Made by a program: the position numbers and the translations under genes. From assembly GCA_019115785.1 (NCBI GenBank), contig DXCX01000014.1, forward strand, positions 1-40,582: a stretch of 40,582 bases of DNA, given 5' to 3'. The notes beneath the pieces are model-generated. The model was not told where the DNA came from. It searched no databases and worked only from the letters and a program-made list of their open reading frames with translations. The DNA is from Candidatus Intestinimonas merdavium (GTDB lineage: Bacteria; Bacillota; Clostridia; Oscillospirales; Oscillospiraceae). This document shows, piece after piece, positions 7,104-16,286 of this stretch (position 1 is its first letter; each line of letters starts with the position of its first letter).

Positions 7104-8833
7104 AAAAACTCTTTCCCTATATGGGGGGGTATAGGCGTCTGGCGCTCATCACCCCCCTGCTGATGATCCTGGAGGTGGCCTGTGAACTGGCTCTCCCCCG
7201 CTTCATGGCCAACATTGTGGATGTGGGTATCGTCCAGGACGACCTGGGGTACATCCTGAAGATGGGCGGCATTATGCTGGTGCTGGCGGTATGCAGCATG
7301 CTCTGCGGCATGTTCGGCGCCAAATTCGCCGCTATGGTAGGCCTGGGCTTCGGCGCCAACCTACGCCGGGGCATCTACAACAAGGTACAGGAGTTTTCCT
7401 TCGCCGACATCGACCGGTTTTCCTCGGCCTCCCTCATTACCCGGATCACCAACGATGTCAACGCCATCCAGATGATGGTCACCATGGCGCTGCGGATGTT
7501 GGTCCGGGCGCCGGTGATGCTGGTGGCAGCTCTGGCGGTGGCCATCAGCATCAACGCTCAGCTGGCTGTGGTGATGCTGGTGACCATTCCCCTGCTGGTC
7601 CTCGCCATTGGCGTGCTCATGACCATGTGCAACCGGCTCTTCCAGGTCCTCCAGAAGCGGATCGACGCCCTCAATGGCACCATCCAGGAAAATCTGGTGG
7701 CCATCCGGGTGGTAAAGGCCTTTGTCCGGGAGGGCTATGAGAAGACAAAATTCAAGCGCTCCAACGACGCCCTCACAAAGGCCACCATCAACGTGGATAT
7801 GCGGGTCATCGCCATGATCCCCATTATGATGATCGCCATGAATGGAGCTACTGCCGCTGTCCTCTACCTGGGCGGGCGCCAGGTGGTGGCGGGCACCATG
7901 CTCATCGGCGATCTCTCCTCCTTTATCACCTATATATTCCAGATCCTCATGAGCGTTATGATGTTGGGGATGAGTCTGCTCCAGCTCTCCCGGTCTATCG
8001 CCTGTGCCCGACGCATTGACGAGGTGCTGGAGACCGAGCCCTCCATTGAGGATGGTCCCCTCACCCCCGCCGAGCTGCCGGAGGCTAAGGGCCAGGTGGA
8101 GTTTCAGCATGTGGATTTCAAGTATGATACCGGCGGTACGGGAGAGAATGTGCTCAGCGGTATCGACCTCACCATTCACCCGGGAGAATTCATCGCTGTG
8201 GTGGGCGGCACCGGCACCGGTAAGTCCTCTCTGGTGAACCTCATTCCCAGGTTTTACGATGTGTCCGGCGGCGCGGTGCTCCTGGACGGGGTGGATGTGC
8301 GGGATTACCCTCTGGAGGAACTGAGAGGCCGCATTGGCATGGTCCTTCAGAACAATGTCCTCTTTACCGGCACCATCCGGGAAAATCTCCTGTGGGGCCG
8401 GGCGGACGCCACCGAGGAGGAGATGATCCAGGCGGCCAAGAACGCCCAGGCCTATGATTTCGTCATGGCCTTCCCCGACGGCTTTGACACCCAGATGGCC
8501 CAGGGCGGAACCAATGTCTCCGGCGGCCAGAAGCAGCGCCTATGCATCGCCAGGGCCATGCTTCGCCATCCGGCCGTCCTCATCCTGGACGATTCCACCT
8601 CCGCTGTAGACACCGCCACCGACGCCAAGATCCGCCAGTCCTTCAAGGACAATCTGGCGGGGACCACCGTCATCATCATCGCCCAACGCATCTCCTCCGT
8701 CATGTCCGCCGACCGTATTCTGGTGCTGGATGATGGTAAGATTGCCGACATGGGCACCCACGACGAGCTCATGGCCCGGTGCGGCATCTATCAGGAGATC
8801 TATCAGTCTCAGCAGGAAGGGGTGCAGGAATAA
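7097..8833 (+). CDS. ABC exporter half-transporter, degenerate-site subunit
   Basis: A 578-residue type IV (multidrug-type) exporter half with six membrane helices in the first about 310 residues and an ATPase domain after about 335. Walker A is GGTGTGKSS (about 370), the signature is NVSGGQKQR (about 473), and the H-loop position holds Gln in IIIAQRISS instead of His. Walker B reads LILDDSTSAVD, with Asp in place of the catalytic Glu. Both changes mark the degenerate site of heterodimeric exporters such as TM287/288 or BmrCD. The canonical partner starts at the TAATG overlap at 8833. Substrate unknown; drug or lipid export is likely. Confidence 0.92.
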   Translation: MLKKLFPYMGGYRRLALITPLLMILEVACELALPRFMANIVDVGIVQDDLGYILKMGGIMLVLAVCSMLCGMFGAKFAAMVGLGFGANLRRGIYNKVQEFSFADIDRFSSASLITRITNDVNAIQMMVTMALRMLVRAPVMLVAALAVAISINAQLAVVMLVTIPLLVLAIGVLMTMCNRLFQVLQKRIDALNGTIQENLVAIRVVKAFVREGYEKTKFKRSNDALTKATINVDMRVIAMIPIMMIAMNGATAAVLYLGGRQVVAGTMLIGDLSSFITYIFQILMSVMMLGMSLLQLSRSIACARRIDEVLETEPSIEDGPLTPAELPEAKGQVEFQHVDFKYDTGGTGENVLSGIDLTIHPGEFIAVVGGTGTGKSSLVNLIPRFYDVSGGAVLLDGVDVRDYPLEELRGRIGMVLQNNVLFTGTIRENLLWGRADATEEEMIQAAKNAQAYDFVMAFPDGFDTQMAQGGTNVSGGQKQRLCIARAMLRHPAVLILDDSTSAVDTATDAKIRQSFKDNLAGTTVIIIAQRISSVMSADRILVLDDGKIADMGTHDELMARCGIYQEIYQSQQEGVQE

Positions 8834-10911
8834 TGGCGCAGCAGAATCAGCACAACATGTCCGGACCGGGCGGCCGGGGCGGACCGGGCGCCTGGGGCGG
8901 CTTCCAGAAGCCCAAGAACCTGGGCAAGACCATTGTCCGGCTCATGGGCTATCTGGCCCGGCGGAAATGGCCCCTTCTCATTGTCCTGGTGTGTCTGTTG
9001 GGATCGGTCTTTACCAACATTGCCGGCTCCAGCTTTATCAACCTGGTAATCATCAACAACATTGCCGGCGGCGTCTATACCTCCCCCGCCGGGCTGGCCG
9101 CTGATGTGGCCAAGCTCCTGGCCATCTACGCCGTGGGGTGGGTGTGTACCTACGGCCAGTCCGGTATCATGGTTCAGCTGGCCCAGCGGGGCACCAACCG
9201 CATGCGCAAGGAGCTCTTCGACCATATGCAGACCCTCCCCCTCTCCTATTTTGACAAACACCCCCATGGAGAGCTTATGAGCCGCTTTACCAACGACGCA
9301 GACAATGTCCAGCTGGCCCTGGAGCAGAGTGTGGTCTCTCTCTTTTCCAGTATTCTCATGTTTGTGGGTATCGTGGTGGTCATGCTCACGGTAAGTCCTC
9401 TCCTCTTCCTGGTGTCAGTCTTCACCATAGGGGCCACCTTTGTGGTCTTCAAGGTCTTCGGCGGCCGGTCCCGGCGCTTCTACCAGAAGCAGCAGGCCGA
9501 CCTGGGCGCCGTCAACGGCAATATTCAGGAGACCATTGAGGGGCTGAAGGTGATCAAGGCCTTCACCCATGAGGAGGCGGCCAAGGAGCTCTTTGCCGAC
9601 CTTAACGAGAGCTACCGCTCCTCCGCCACGGCGGCCAACTTCTACTCCACCGCCATCATGCCCATCGCCATGAATATTATGAACATCGGCTATGCCCTCA
9701 CCGCCGCCTTCGGCGGGGTGCTCTCCATCGTGATGGGTCTGCCCCTGGGCTCCTTCACCCTCTACCTCAACTACTGCCGCCAGGTGGGCCAGCCCATGAA
9801 CCAGATTTCCCAGCAGCTCACCACCATCTTCTCCGCCCTGGCCGGCGCTGAGCGGATCTTTGAGTGCATGGATGAGCCCAGCGAGGTGGACGAGGGCTTT
9901 GTCACCCTGGTGCCGGTGGTCCGTGATGAGGCTGGCCGCATGGTCCCCGCCCCAGAGGGAGCCCATGTCCACGACTGGGCCTGGAAGGTGCCTGACAACC
10001 ATCGTTTTGTCCTTACCCGGGCGGTGAAGAATGAGGCAGACGAGCTGGTGGAGTGCCCTGAGGGTACCCCTGATGCCCTGTGGGCCTGGAAATACCCCGA
10101 TGAAAAGGACCCGGCTTACGGCCTTCACCGCATCCGTGGGGATGTCCAGCAGGAGGATGGCTATGTCCTCGCCCAGCTCACCGGCGCGGTACGCCTGAGC
10201 CATGTGGACTTCTCCTATGTACCGGATAAACAGATCCTCCACGATGTCACCGTCTTCGCAAACCCCGGCCAGAAGATCGCTTTTGTGGGTTCTACCGGCG
10301 CGGGCAAGACAACCATCACCAACCTGGTCAACCGCTTCTACGAGATCCAGGACGGCGTCATCACCTACGGCGGCATCGATGTAAAGGCCATCAAGAAGGA
10401 TGATCTGCGCCGCTCTCTGGGCGCTGTGCTCCAGGACACCCACCTCTTCACCGGCACCGTCATGGACAACATCCGCTATGGGCGGCTGGAGGCCAGCGAT
10501 GACGACTGTGTGGAGGCGGCCAAGATCGCCGGCGCCGACTCCTTTATCCGCCGTCTGCCGCAGGGCTATCAGACCATGGTCACTGGGGACGGCGCCAACC
10601 TCTCCCATGGCCAGCGGCAGCTGCTGGGCATCGCCCGGGCGGCGGTGGCCGATCCGCCGGTGATGATCCTAGACGAGGCCACCTCCTCCATCGACACCCG
10701 CACCGAGCGCATCATCCAAAAGGGCATGGATGCCCTCATGGAGGGCCGTACCGTCTTTGTCATCGCCCACCGGCTGAGCACGGTGCGCAACTCCAACGCC
10801 ATTATGGTGCTGGAGGGTGGCCGTATCATCGAGCGGGGCGACCACGATGACCTCATTGCCCAGAAGGGCCGGTATTACCAGCTCTATACCGGCGGCGCCG
10901 AACTGGAGTAA
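8833..10911 (+). CDS. ABC exporter half-transporter, catalytic subunit with linker insertion
   Basis: A 692-residue partner of the preceding protein. It has a Gly-rich N-terminus (GPGGRGGPGAWGG), six membrane helices (about 40-330) and an ATPase domain from about 450. Walker A is GSTGAGKTT, the signature is the variant LSHGQRQ, Walker B with the catalytic Glu is MILDEATSSID, and the H-loop His is in VIAHRLST. Between the membrane and ATPase domains lie about 100 extra residues (about 350-450) containing two related pieces, HDWAWKVPD and LWAWKYPD. The ATG at 8833 shares its A with the previous stop; a longer frame from 8779 lies inside the upstream gene. Confidence 0.92.
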   Translation: MAQQNQHNMSGPGGRGGPGAWGGFQKPKNLGKTIVRLMGYLARRKWPLLIVLVCLLGSVFTNIAGSSFINLVIINNIAGGVYTSPAGLAADVAKLLAIYAVGWVCTYGQSGIMVQLAQRGTNRMRKELFDHMQTLPLSYFDKHPHGELMSRFTNDADNVQLALEQSVVSLFSSILMFVGIVVVMLTVSPLLFLVSVFTIGATFVVFKVFGGRSRRFYQKQQADLGAVNGNIQETIEGLKVIKAFTHEEAAKELFADLNESYRSSATAANFYSTAIMPIAMNIMNIGYALTAAFGGVLSIVMGLPLGSFTLYLNYCRQVGQPMNQISQQLTTIFSALAGAERIFECMDEPSEVDEGFVTLVPVVRDEAGRMVPAPEGAHVHDWAWKVPDNHRFVLTRAVKNEADELVECPEGTPDALWAWKYPDEKDPAYGLHRIRGDVQQEDGYVLAQLTGAVRLSHVDFSYVPDKQILHDVTVFANPGQKIAFVGSTGAGKTTITNLVNRFYEIQDGVITYGGIDVKAIKKDDLRRSLGAVLQDTHLFTGTVMDNIRYGRLEASDDDCVEAAKIAGADSFIRRLPQGYQTMVTGDGANLSHGQRQLLGIARAAVADPPVMILDEATSSIDTRTERIIQKGMDALMEGRTVFVIAHRLSTVRNSNAIMVLEGGRIIERGDHDDLIAQKGRYYQLYTGGAELE

Positions 10912-10941
10912 GGGAGAGCGCTCCTCGTTCCCACGCAAAAA

Positions 10942-10977
10942 AGCAGCCGCCCCTGCCAACTGGCAGGGGCGGCTGCT
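10942..10977 (-). terminator. Strong terminator between convergent operons
   Basis: A perfect 16 bp stem (10942-10957 with 10962-10977) with loop AACT. On the minus strand it starts within the stop codon of the MBL gene and is followed by TTTTTTG, a textbook intrinsic terminator. On the plus strand only a short TTTT follows at 10980, so it may also stop ABC operon transcription, less efficiently. Confidence 0.88.
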
Positions 10978-11831
10978 CATTTTCCATCTTCCCAGAGCCG
11001 GACCACAGCGCCGGTGGCCAGGTAATGGAGACGTGAACCCAGAATGGGGGTCAGAAGATCAAAGGCGGGCTTGCCGGTACAATGGCCGGTCCAGATCTCC
11101 TCCACCCCCAGCTCCAAGAGCCGCCGGCCCAGGGCCTGGGCCTTTTCCGGCCGCACCCCCAGGGTCCCGGCGCCCCCCGCACCCATAAGGTGGAAGCCCC
11201 CAAAAAAGGCACGGACGGCTTTCCCGGGGAATGCCGCCATGGCCTCCGCCACCACGGTATCAGCCCCGGCGTGGGAGCAGCTGCTGAAGAGGGCCATTTC
11301 CGCCCCATAGAGGAAGACCAGGGTCTGCTCGTGGGCAAAGTCGTCGGGGCGGAGTCCGTCGGGACCCTGGCGGTACATGGCCACCTTTTCTCCCCGCTTT
11401 TCCAGGCCGGGGGTGGTGTGGGGCAGGAGCCAAACGCCGGGGTGGAGCTCGGTGGGGCCGGTGACGAAACGGAGCCGGTCCTTGGCTGCCAGCAGCGCCG
11501 GGGGCACCCCCAGGTAGCGCCGCTCTCCGTCTCTTCGGACCTGATAGTTGGCCTCGGCGGCCTGAGGACGCAGGTACACAGGGGCGGTGGTGTTGCAGGA
11601 GAGAAAGGCAGGGAAGCCGCCGGAGTGGTCATAGTGGCCGTGAGAGAGGACGGCGGCCTGGACCTGGGTCAGGTCCACCCCCAGTTTGGGGGCGTTTTCC
11701 AGCAAGGCGGCGGAGGCCCCGGCATCCAGCAGGCAGTTCCAGCCCCGGTGGACAATGCAGAGGGCCAGGCCGTGCTCACAGCGCAAGCCCTGGTCCGGGG
11801 TGGTGTTCTCAATGAGAGCGGTGACTTTCAT
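10977..11831 (-). CDS. MBL-fold metallo-hydrolase, dihydropterin-phosphate-synthase-like group
   Basis: A 284-residue metallo-beta-lactamase-fold protein. The metal motif is SHGHYDHSGG at about residue 81, with downstream ligands in SSCSHAG and the late WTGHCTG. The FFGGFHL and GHCTGKPAF motifs match the group annotated as 7,8-dihydropterin-6-yl-methyl-aminobenzene-phosphate-synthase-like, whose actual substrates in bacteria are mostly unknown. The start chosen is ATG 11831, which has AAGGAG upstream; the frame extends to 11858 without a ribosome-binding site. It is the last gene of a five-gene minus-strand operon and runs straight into its terminator. Confidence 0.85.
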   Translation of the reverse strand: MKVTALIENTTPDQGLRCEHGLALCIVHRGWNCLLDAGASAALLENAPKLGVDLTQVQAAVLSHGHYDHSGGFPAFLSCNTTAPVYLRPQAAEANYQVRRDGERRYLGVPPALLAAKDRLRFVTGPTELHPGVWLLPHTTPGLEKRGEKVAMYRQGPDGLRPDDFAHEQTLVFLYGAEMALFSSCSHAGADTVVAEAMAAFPGKAVRAFFGGFHLMGAGGAGTLGVRPEKAQALGRRLLELGVEEIWTGHCTGKPAFDLLTPILGSRLHYLATGAVVRLWEDGK

Positions 11832-11881
11832 CCCGACAGCTCCTTTCCAAGGACCCATCCCCCCGGGGAATGGTCAGATGG

Positions 11882-12085
11882 TCACGACTTCTTTTTGAGC
11901 TTGGTCTTATTGCCCTTCTCGTCCATGACATAGGTGTTATCCAGGTGGGCGGTGAGGCTTGCCCGGATGGCGGCCCGGTACTCGGCCCTCAGGCCCTCCC
12001 GCTCGGCCTCCTCCTCCAGGGTGAGTCCATCGGCCTTGGCCTTCCGGGCCAGCTCGTTGATACGGTCGATCTTGTGCTGCTCCAT
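11882..12085 (-). CDS. DUF896 family protein (YnzC-like)
   Basis: A 67-residue protein matching the DUF896/YnzC family of Firmicutes. It has a helical hairpin with IDRINELARKAKADGLTLEEEAE and RAEYRAAIRASLTAHLDNTYV, followed by a lysine-rich end (KGNKTKLKKKS). B. subtilis YnzC is small, alpha-helical and of uncertain function; a paralogue belongs to the SOS yneA operon. AAGGAGG precedes the ATG. It follows ylmH by 15 bp. Confidence 0.9.
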   Translation of the reverse strand: MEQHKIDRINELARKAKADGLTLEEEAEREGLRAEYRAAIRASLTAHLDNTYVMDEKGNKTKLKKKS

Positions 12086-12100
12086 GGGGCAGTCCTCCTT

Positions 12101-12898
12101 TTATAAATATCGCTCCACGACGATCATAATCCGGCCCTTCTTAGAGGTGCCGGTTACCTCCCGCAGGACGCACTTGCCCAGCCCGCGGCAGGTGAGCACG
12201 TCCCCCTCCTCCACAGTGTGGTCGGACTTGTCGCACTCCCGGCCGTTGAGGGTGAGCTTCTTGGAGGCGATGAGGGCCGACATCCTGCTCCGGGAGAGGG
12301 AAAAGCCAGTGGCAGCCACCGCGTCCAGCCGAAGGGTGGCGACGGTGTCCCGGATGGTTTTTGTCTTCTGCTCGGGAGGCTGGAGCGCCCCCAAGGAACA
12401 GGGGGCCACCCGCACCCTGGCCCGGCCCACCTGGTCCAGCTGGGTGAGGAGGACGTGCGCTACCTCCCGAAGGAGAAGGACCTGACAGAGCCCCTCCCCC
12501 ACCAGCAGGTCCCCGATCTTCTCCCGGGTGAGGCCCAGGCCCAGGATGGACCCCAGATAATCCCGATGGGTGAGCTTCTCCCCACCGGAGGGCGTGAGGG
12601 TGAGGGCAGTAATGGGAGTCTCCTCGCCTCCTATAAAGTCCTCGGGCTCCATCCAGTCGGGGAGAAAGACACAGAGCCTCCGCTCCGCCTCTGCCCAGCC
12701 TCCCCAGAAGAGGTGGGCGGGATGGCCGCAGGCGGCAATGAGCCGAGCCGCGGCATCCTGCTGGGCCAGGGTGAGAAAAAAGGTATGGGTAGGGATGGAA
12801 CGGCTCCGGGCAAGCTCCAGCTTGTCCATGACCCGGGCCAGCACCAGCCGCTCATCGGCATCGGCGGAGAGCTTGGTAAGGAGCTCGGTCTTATTCAT
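12101..12898 (-). CDS. ylmH: YlmH-type S4-domain RNA-binding protein
   Basis: A 265-residue protein. It has a mixed N-terminal region (YlmH N domain), a central domain with HRDYLGSILGLGLTREKIGDLLV, and a C-terminal S4 RNA-binding domain (about 185-245: RLDAVAATGFSLSRSRMSALI...KLTLNG...GDVLTCRG). In Bacillus YlmH sits in the division gene cluster and acts on peptidyl-tRNA-blocked 50S subunits in ribosome quality control. Here it is next to ybaK rather than sepF/divIVA. ATG 12898 overlaps the end of ybaK; GTG 12901 is an alternative. Confidence 0.9.
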   Translation of the reverse strand: MNKTELLTKLSADADERLVLARVMDKLELARSRSIPTHTFFLTLAQQDAAARLIAACGHPAHLFWGGWAEAERRLCVFLPDWMEPEDFIGGEETPITALTLTPSGGEKLTHRDYLGSILGLGLTREKIGDLLVGEGLCQVLLLREVAHVLLTQLDQVGRARVRVAPCSLGALQPPEQKTKTIRDTVATLRLDAVAATGFSLSRSRMSALIASKKLTLNGRECDKSDHTVEEGDVLTCRGLGKCVLREVTGTSKKGRIMIVVERYL

Positions 12899-13379
12899 CA
12901 CCCTTCACCACGCTGGCAAAGCTGCCGCCGATAAGTCCCACCAGTGCGTCGGGGGACAGCTCCACCTGCCGGCCGATCTTACCGGCGCTGACGAGAATGG
13001 CGGCATGGGCCTGGGCGGAGGCGTCCACCACGGTCTTGAAGCGCTTTTTCATCCCAATGGGGGAGCAGCCCCCCCGGACATAGCCGGTGAGGGGGGTGAG
13101 CTCCTTGACGTGGATGAGCTCGATGGACTTCTCGCCCACGGTCTTGGCCGCCTTCTTGAGATCCAGCTCGGCCAGGACCGGCACCACAAAGACATAGTTG
13201 GCCTTGGAGGCCCCCCGGGTCACCAGGGTCTTGTAGACCTCGCCGGGGTCCCGGCCCAGCAGAGCGGCCACTGTGGCGCCGTCCACCGCCTCCCCTTCGG
13301 TGTGGGGGTAGCTGTGTGGGGTGTAGGGGATCTTCTTCTGCTCCAATACGCGCATGACGTTGGTCTTTTCTTCTGCCAT
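12891..13379 (-). CDS. ybaK: Cys-tRNA(Pro) deacylase, YbaK/EbsC family
   Basis: A 162-residue member of the YbaK/ProX editing-domain family, which hydrolyses mischarged Cys-tRNA(Pro). Family features are the N-terminal VMRVLEQKKIPYTPHSYPH, KTLVTRG with the conserved lysine, ELDLKKAAK, and GYVRGGCSPIGMKK near the active site. AAGGAG lies upstream of the ATG. It overlaps ylmH and follows the ABC gene by about 30 bp. With YlmH it gives the operon a translation-quality flavour. Confidence 0.93.
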   Translation of the reverse strand: MAEEKTNVMRVLEQKKIPYTPHSYPHTEGEAVDGATVAALLGRDPGEVYKTLVTRGASKANYVFVVPVLAELDLKKAAKTVGEKSIELIHVKELTPLTGYVRGGCSPIGMKKRFKTVVDASAQAHAAILVSAGKIGRQVELSPDALVGLIGGSFASVVKGDE

Positions 13380-13410
13380 GAGAATACTCCTTTTTACGGA
13401 TAGGTTGTGC

Positions 13411-15162
13411 TCACCGCACGGCCTGCTGGGCCCGCCAGAGGGCGGCGTACTCTCCGTTGCGGTCCATCAGTTCCTGATGGGTACCCTCCTCGGCGATGTG
13501 GTTGTCATCAATGACGATGATCCGCCCCGCCGAGCGGATGGTGGAGAGGCGGTGGGCGATGATAAGGGTGGTGCGGCCCTTGGCCAGCTCGTCAAAGGCC
13601 GATTGGATTTTGTGCTCGGTGACGCTGTCCAGGGCGGAGGTGGCCTCGTCTAGGATGAGGATGGCCGGGTCCTTGAGGAAGATGCGGGCAATGCTCACCC
13701 GCTGCTTCTGACCGCCGGAGAGCATGACCCCCCGCTCCCCCACATAGGTCTGGAAGCCGTCAGGCATCTCCATGATGTCGTCGTAGATCTCGGCCTTTTT
13801 GGCGGCGGCGGCCACCTCCTCAGCGGTGGCGTCGGGACGACCGTAGGCGATGTTGTCATAGATGGTGCCTGCGAAGAGGAAGACGTCCTGCTGGACGATG
13901 CCGATGTGCGCCCGCAGGTCGTGCTGCTTCAGCGACCGAACGTCTTTACCGTCGATGCGGATGGCGCCGCCGGACACGTCGTAGAAGCGGGGAATGAGCT
14001 GGCAGAGGGTGGACTTGCCGCCGCCGGAGGGCCCCACCACCGCCACTGTCTCGCCGGGCTTGACGTGGAGAGAGACGTGAGAGAGGACGTCCTCCCCGTC
14101 GCTTTCATAGCGGAAGGTCACGTCATCTACCTGAATGTCTCCGGTGACAGAATCCACGCTCTGAGCGTCCGGGGCATCGGTGATCTCAGGCTCCAGGCGC
14201 ATGAGCTCTACGAACCGCTTGAAGCCGGCCATACCCTGCATAAACTGCTCCACGAAGGCGGAGAGCTTACGGATAGGGGTGACGAAGGTGGTGACATAGA
14301 GAGAAAAGGTGAGAATGTCGATATAGTCCATAGTGCCCTGCATAAGGAAGAAGCCGCCGGCGGCAATGACCAGCACCGGCATAATGCCCATGGCCAGCTC
14401 CATGCCGGAGTGGTAGGTGGCCATGGCCTGGTAGTAGCCCCGCTTGGCGCTGCGGAACTGGTCGTTGGAGCTTTCAAACTTGGTGATCTCGGCAGTCTCG
14501 TTTGCAAAGGCCTTGGCGGTGCGCATACCGGAGAGGGAGGATTCCAGCTCTCCGTTGATGCCGGCCAGCTTTTTCTTCACCTCCAGAGAGGCGGCGCTCA
14601 TGCGCCGGCGCTGGAAAATGGTGAAGAGAAGAAAGAGCGGCACCACGGCAAAAACGATGAGGGCCAGCTCCCAGCGGATGGTGAGCATGATGCAGAAGGC
14701 GCCCAGGAGGGTCACCGAGGAGATAAAGAGGTCCTCGGGTCCGTGGTGGGCCAGTTCGGTGATCTCAAAGAGATCGCCGGTGACCCGGCTCATGAGCTGT
14801 CCGGTGCGGTTTTTGTCGTAGAAGGAGAAGGAGAGATCCTGCATGTGGGAAAAGAGGTCCGAGCGGATGTCGGCCTCAATGCGCACCCCCAGCAGGTGCC
14901 CCCAGTAGGTGACGATATAGGTAAAGAGGGCCTTGAGAAGGTAGGCGGCCACCAGGGCGGCCATCACAAGAAAGAAGGTCCGGTAGAGGCCCTGGGGGAG
15001 GGTGGTCTCCAGCACCTGGCGGGTCACTGTGGGAAAGAGCAGGTCCACCAGGCAGATGCCCAGGGCACAGACCATATCCAGGAGAAAAATAGCCAGATGG
15101 GGCTTGTAATAGGAGGTAAAGATGCGCAGATAGCCGCTGCGCCGCATTTGTTCAGGCGTCAT
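13411..15162 (-). CDS. ABC exporter, fused membrane and ATPase domains
   Basis: A 583-residue MsbA/LmrA-type half transporter, probably a homodimer. Six membrane helices lie in the first about 320 residues, with an ATPase domain after. Walker A is GPSGGGKST (about 375), the signature is MLSGGQKQR, Walker B is LILDEATSALD with catalytic Glu, and the H-loop His is in IIAHRLST, so the ATP site is complete. The ATG at 15162 has GAGAGGA upstream. First gene of the minus operon leading to ybaK, ylmH, the DUF896 gene and the MBL gene. Substrate unknown. Confidence 0.92.
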   Translation of the reverse strand: MTPEQMRRSGYLRIFTSYYKPHLAIFLLDMVCALGICLVDLLFPTVTRQVLETTLPQGLYRTFFLVMAALVAAYLLKALFTYIVTYWGHLLGVRIEADIRSDLFSHMQDLSFSFYDKNRTGQLMSRVTGDLFEITELAHHGPEDLFISSVTLLGAFCIMLTIRWELALIVFAVVPLFLLFTIFQRRRMSAASLEVKKKLAGINGELESSLSGMRTAKAFANETAEITKFESSNDQFRSAKRGYYQAMATYHSGMELAMGIMPVLVIAAGGFFLMQGTMDYIDILTFSLYVTTFVTPIRKLSAFVEQFMQGMAGFKRFVELMRLEPEITDAPDAQSVDSVTGDIQVDDVTFRYESDGEDVLSHVSLHVKPGETVAVVGPSGGGKSTLCQLIPRFYDVSGGAIRIDGKDVRSLKQHDLRAHIGIVQQDVFLFAGTIYDNIAYGRPDATAEEVAAAAKKAEIYDDIMEMPDGFQTYVGERGVMLSGGQKQRVSIARIFLKDPAILILDEATSALDSVTEHKIQSAFDELAKGRTTLIIAHRLSTIRSAGRIIVIDDNHIAEEGTHQELMDRNGEYAALWRAQQAVR

Positions 15163-15205
15163 ATATGCTGTCCTCTCTCGTTGATGATCTATAAAGGTAA
15201 GAACC

Positions 15206-15235
15206 AGTATATGCCCGGTTTCGGGACTTTGTCAA
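15206..15235 (-). promoter_or_regulatory. Promoter of the ABC-ybaK-ylmH operon
   Basis: On the minus strand, TTGACA (15235-15230) and TATACT (15211-15206) are 18 bp apart. The spacer holds the small inverted repeat CCCG-GTTT-CGGG (15214-15225). It sits back to back with the plus-strand promoter at 15247-15275. Confidence 0.7.
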
Positions 15236-15246
15236 CCTCGCCGCTC

Positions 15247-15275
15247 TTTACAGGGCAAAGCGGGTCGGTTATAAT
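15247..15275 (+). promoter_or_regulatory. Promoter of the AEC-HD-MATE operon
   Basis: TTTACA (15247-15252) and the consensus TATAAT (15270-15275) are exactly 17 bp apart. The first gene starts at 15313. Confidence 0.78.
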
Positions 15276-15312
15276 AAACTCTGTATGAGGAAAAGGGCGG
15301 AGGACCGAGGCA

Positions 15313-16269
15313 ATGGAGTTTATTGGAAACTTTTTCGTGGTGGCCAGTCAGGTGGTCACCTTGTTTTTGTTGATTGGTGTGGGCTTTGTGTTGGCCAAGC
15401 TGGGAGCCCTCCGTCCGGATGGCGTCTCCCAGATGTCCACCCTGGCCCTCTATGTGGTCACCCCCTGCATCATGATCCGCTCCTTTGAGACGGAGCGTAC
15501 TCCGGAGATGCTCCAGATCCTCCTGGGCTTTTTCGTGGCATATGCCGTCTGCACCATTCTGGGTATCCTGGTGGTGCAGCCTTTTTTCCGCCGAGAGCCC
15601 CTGGATCAACGGGGACCGCTGAAGTTCGGGTCCTCCTATGGAAACAATGGCTTTATGGGGCTGCCCCTGGTCATTTCGGTGCTGGGTCCGGAGGCTGCCA
15701 TCTTCGGCACTGTGTCGGCGGTGGCCTTCAATCTCCTGCTGTGGACCCAGGGGCTCAAGACCATGGGAGGACGGGTGGGGCCCCGGGCGGTGCTGGTGAA
15801 CCCGGCCACTGTGGGCACAGCGGTGGGTCTTACGCTCTTTCTCACCGGATGGTGGCAGCCCTCACCCGGCCACTTCTATCTCCCCTCCACCATCAACAAC
15901 GCCATCAGCTTTCTGGCCGACCTCAACACCCCCCTGCCTATGATCGTGCTGGGGGCCCAGATGGCGGGGGCCGACATGAAGGCCAGCCTTACCGACCGCC
16001 GGCTCTACGTGGCGGCGGCGCTGAGGCTGGTGGCGGCCCCCCTTATCGCCCTGGTGGCGCTGCTGCCCTTCCACCTGGACCCCATGGCCTATTGCGCCTG
16101 CGTGATCCTCTGCGCTGTGCCCCCCGCCGGTGCCACCGGTATGCTGGCTCAGAGGATGGGGCGGGATACGGCCCTCTCCGCCCAGCTCATCAGTGTGCTC
16201 ACCCTGATGTCGGTGGTCACGCTGCCTCTGTTTGCCGTTCTGGCCCAGAGCCTGTCTGGCCTGGCGTGA
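15313..16269 (+). CDS. AEC (auxin efflux carrier) family transporter
   Basis: A 318-residue polytopic membrane protein with about ten hydrophobic segments in two inverted halves. The conserved LYVVTPCIMI in the first half and FGSSYGNNGFMGLPLV in the middle are typical of the AEC/MleN-like family, whose bacterial members move malate or other carboxylates. GGAGGA precedes the ATG. The next gene follows after 17 bp. Substrate not predictable. Confidence 0.88.
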   Translation: MEFIGNFFVVASQVVTLFLLIGVGFVLAKLGALRPDGVSQMSTLALYVVTPCIMIRSFETERTPEMLQILLGFFVAYAVCTILGILVVQPFFRREPLDQRGPLKFGSSYGNNGFMGLPLVISVLGPEAAIFGTVSAVAFNLLLWTQGLKTMGGRVGPRAVLVNPATVGTAVGLTLFLTGWWQPSPGHFYLPSTINNAISFLADLNTPLPMIVLGAQMAGADMKASLTDRRLYVAAALRLVAAPLIALVALLPFHLDPMAYCACVILCAVPPAGATGMLAQRMGRDTALSAQLISVLTLMSVVTLPLFAVLAQSLSGLA

Positions 16270-16286
16270 TCTTAAGGAGGAATACC

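Noticed and set aside
13906-15288. 460-residue plus-strand ORF opposite the ABC exporter
   Set aside because: His/Gly-rich antisense reading with no domain or ribosome-binding site; the ABC gene on the other strand is unmistakable.
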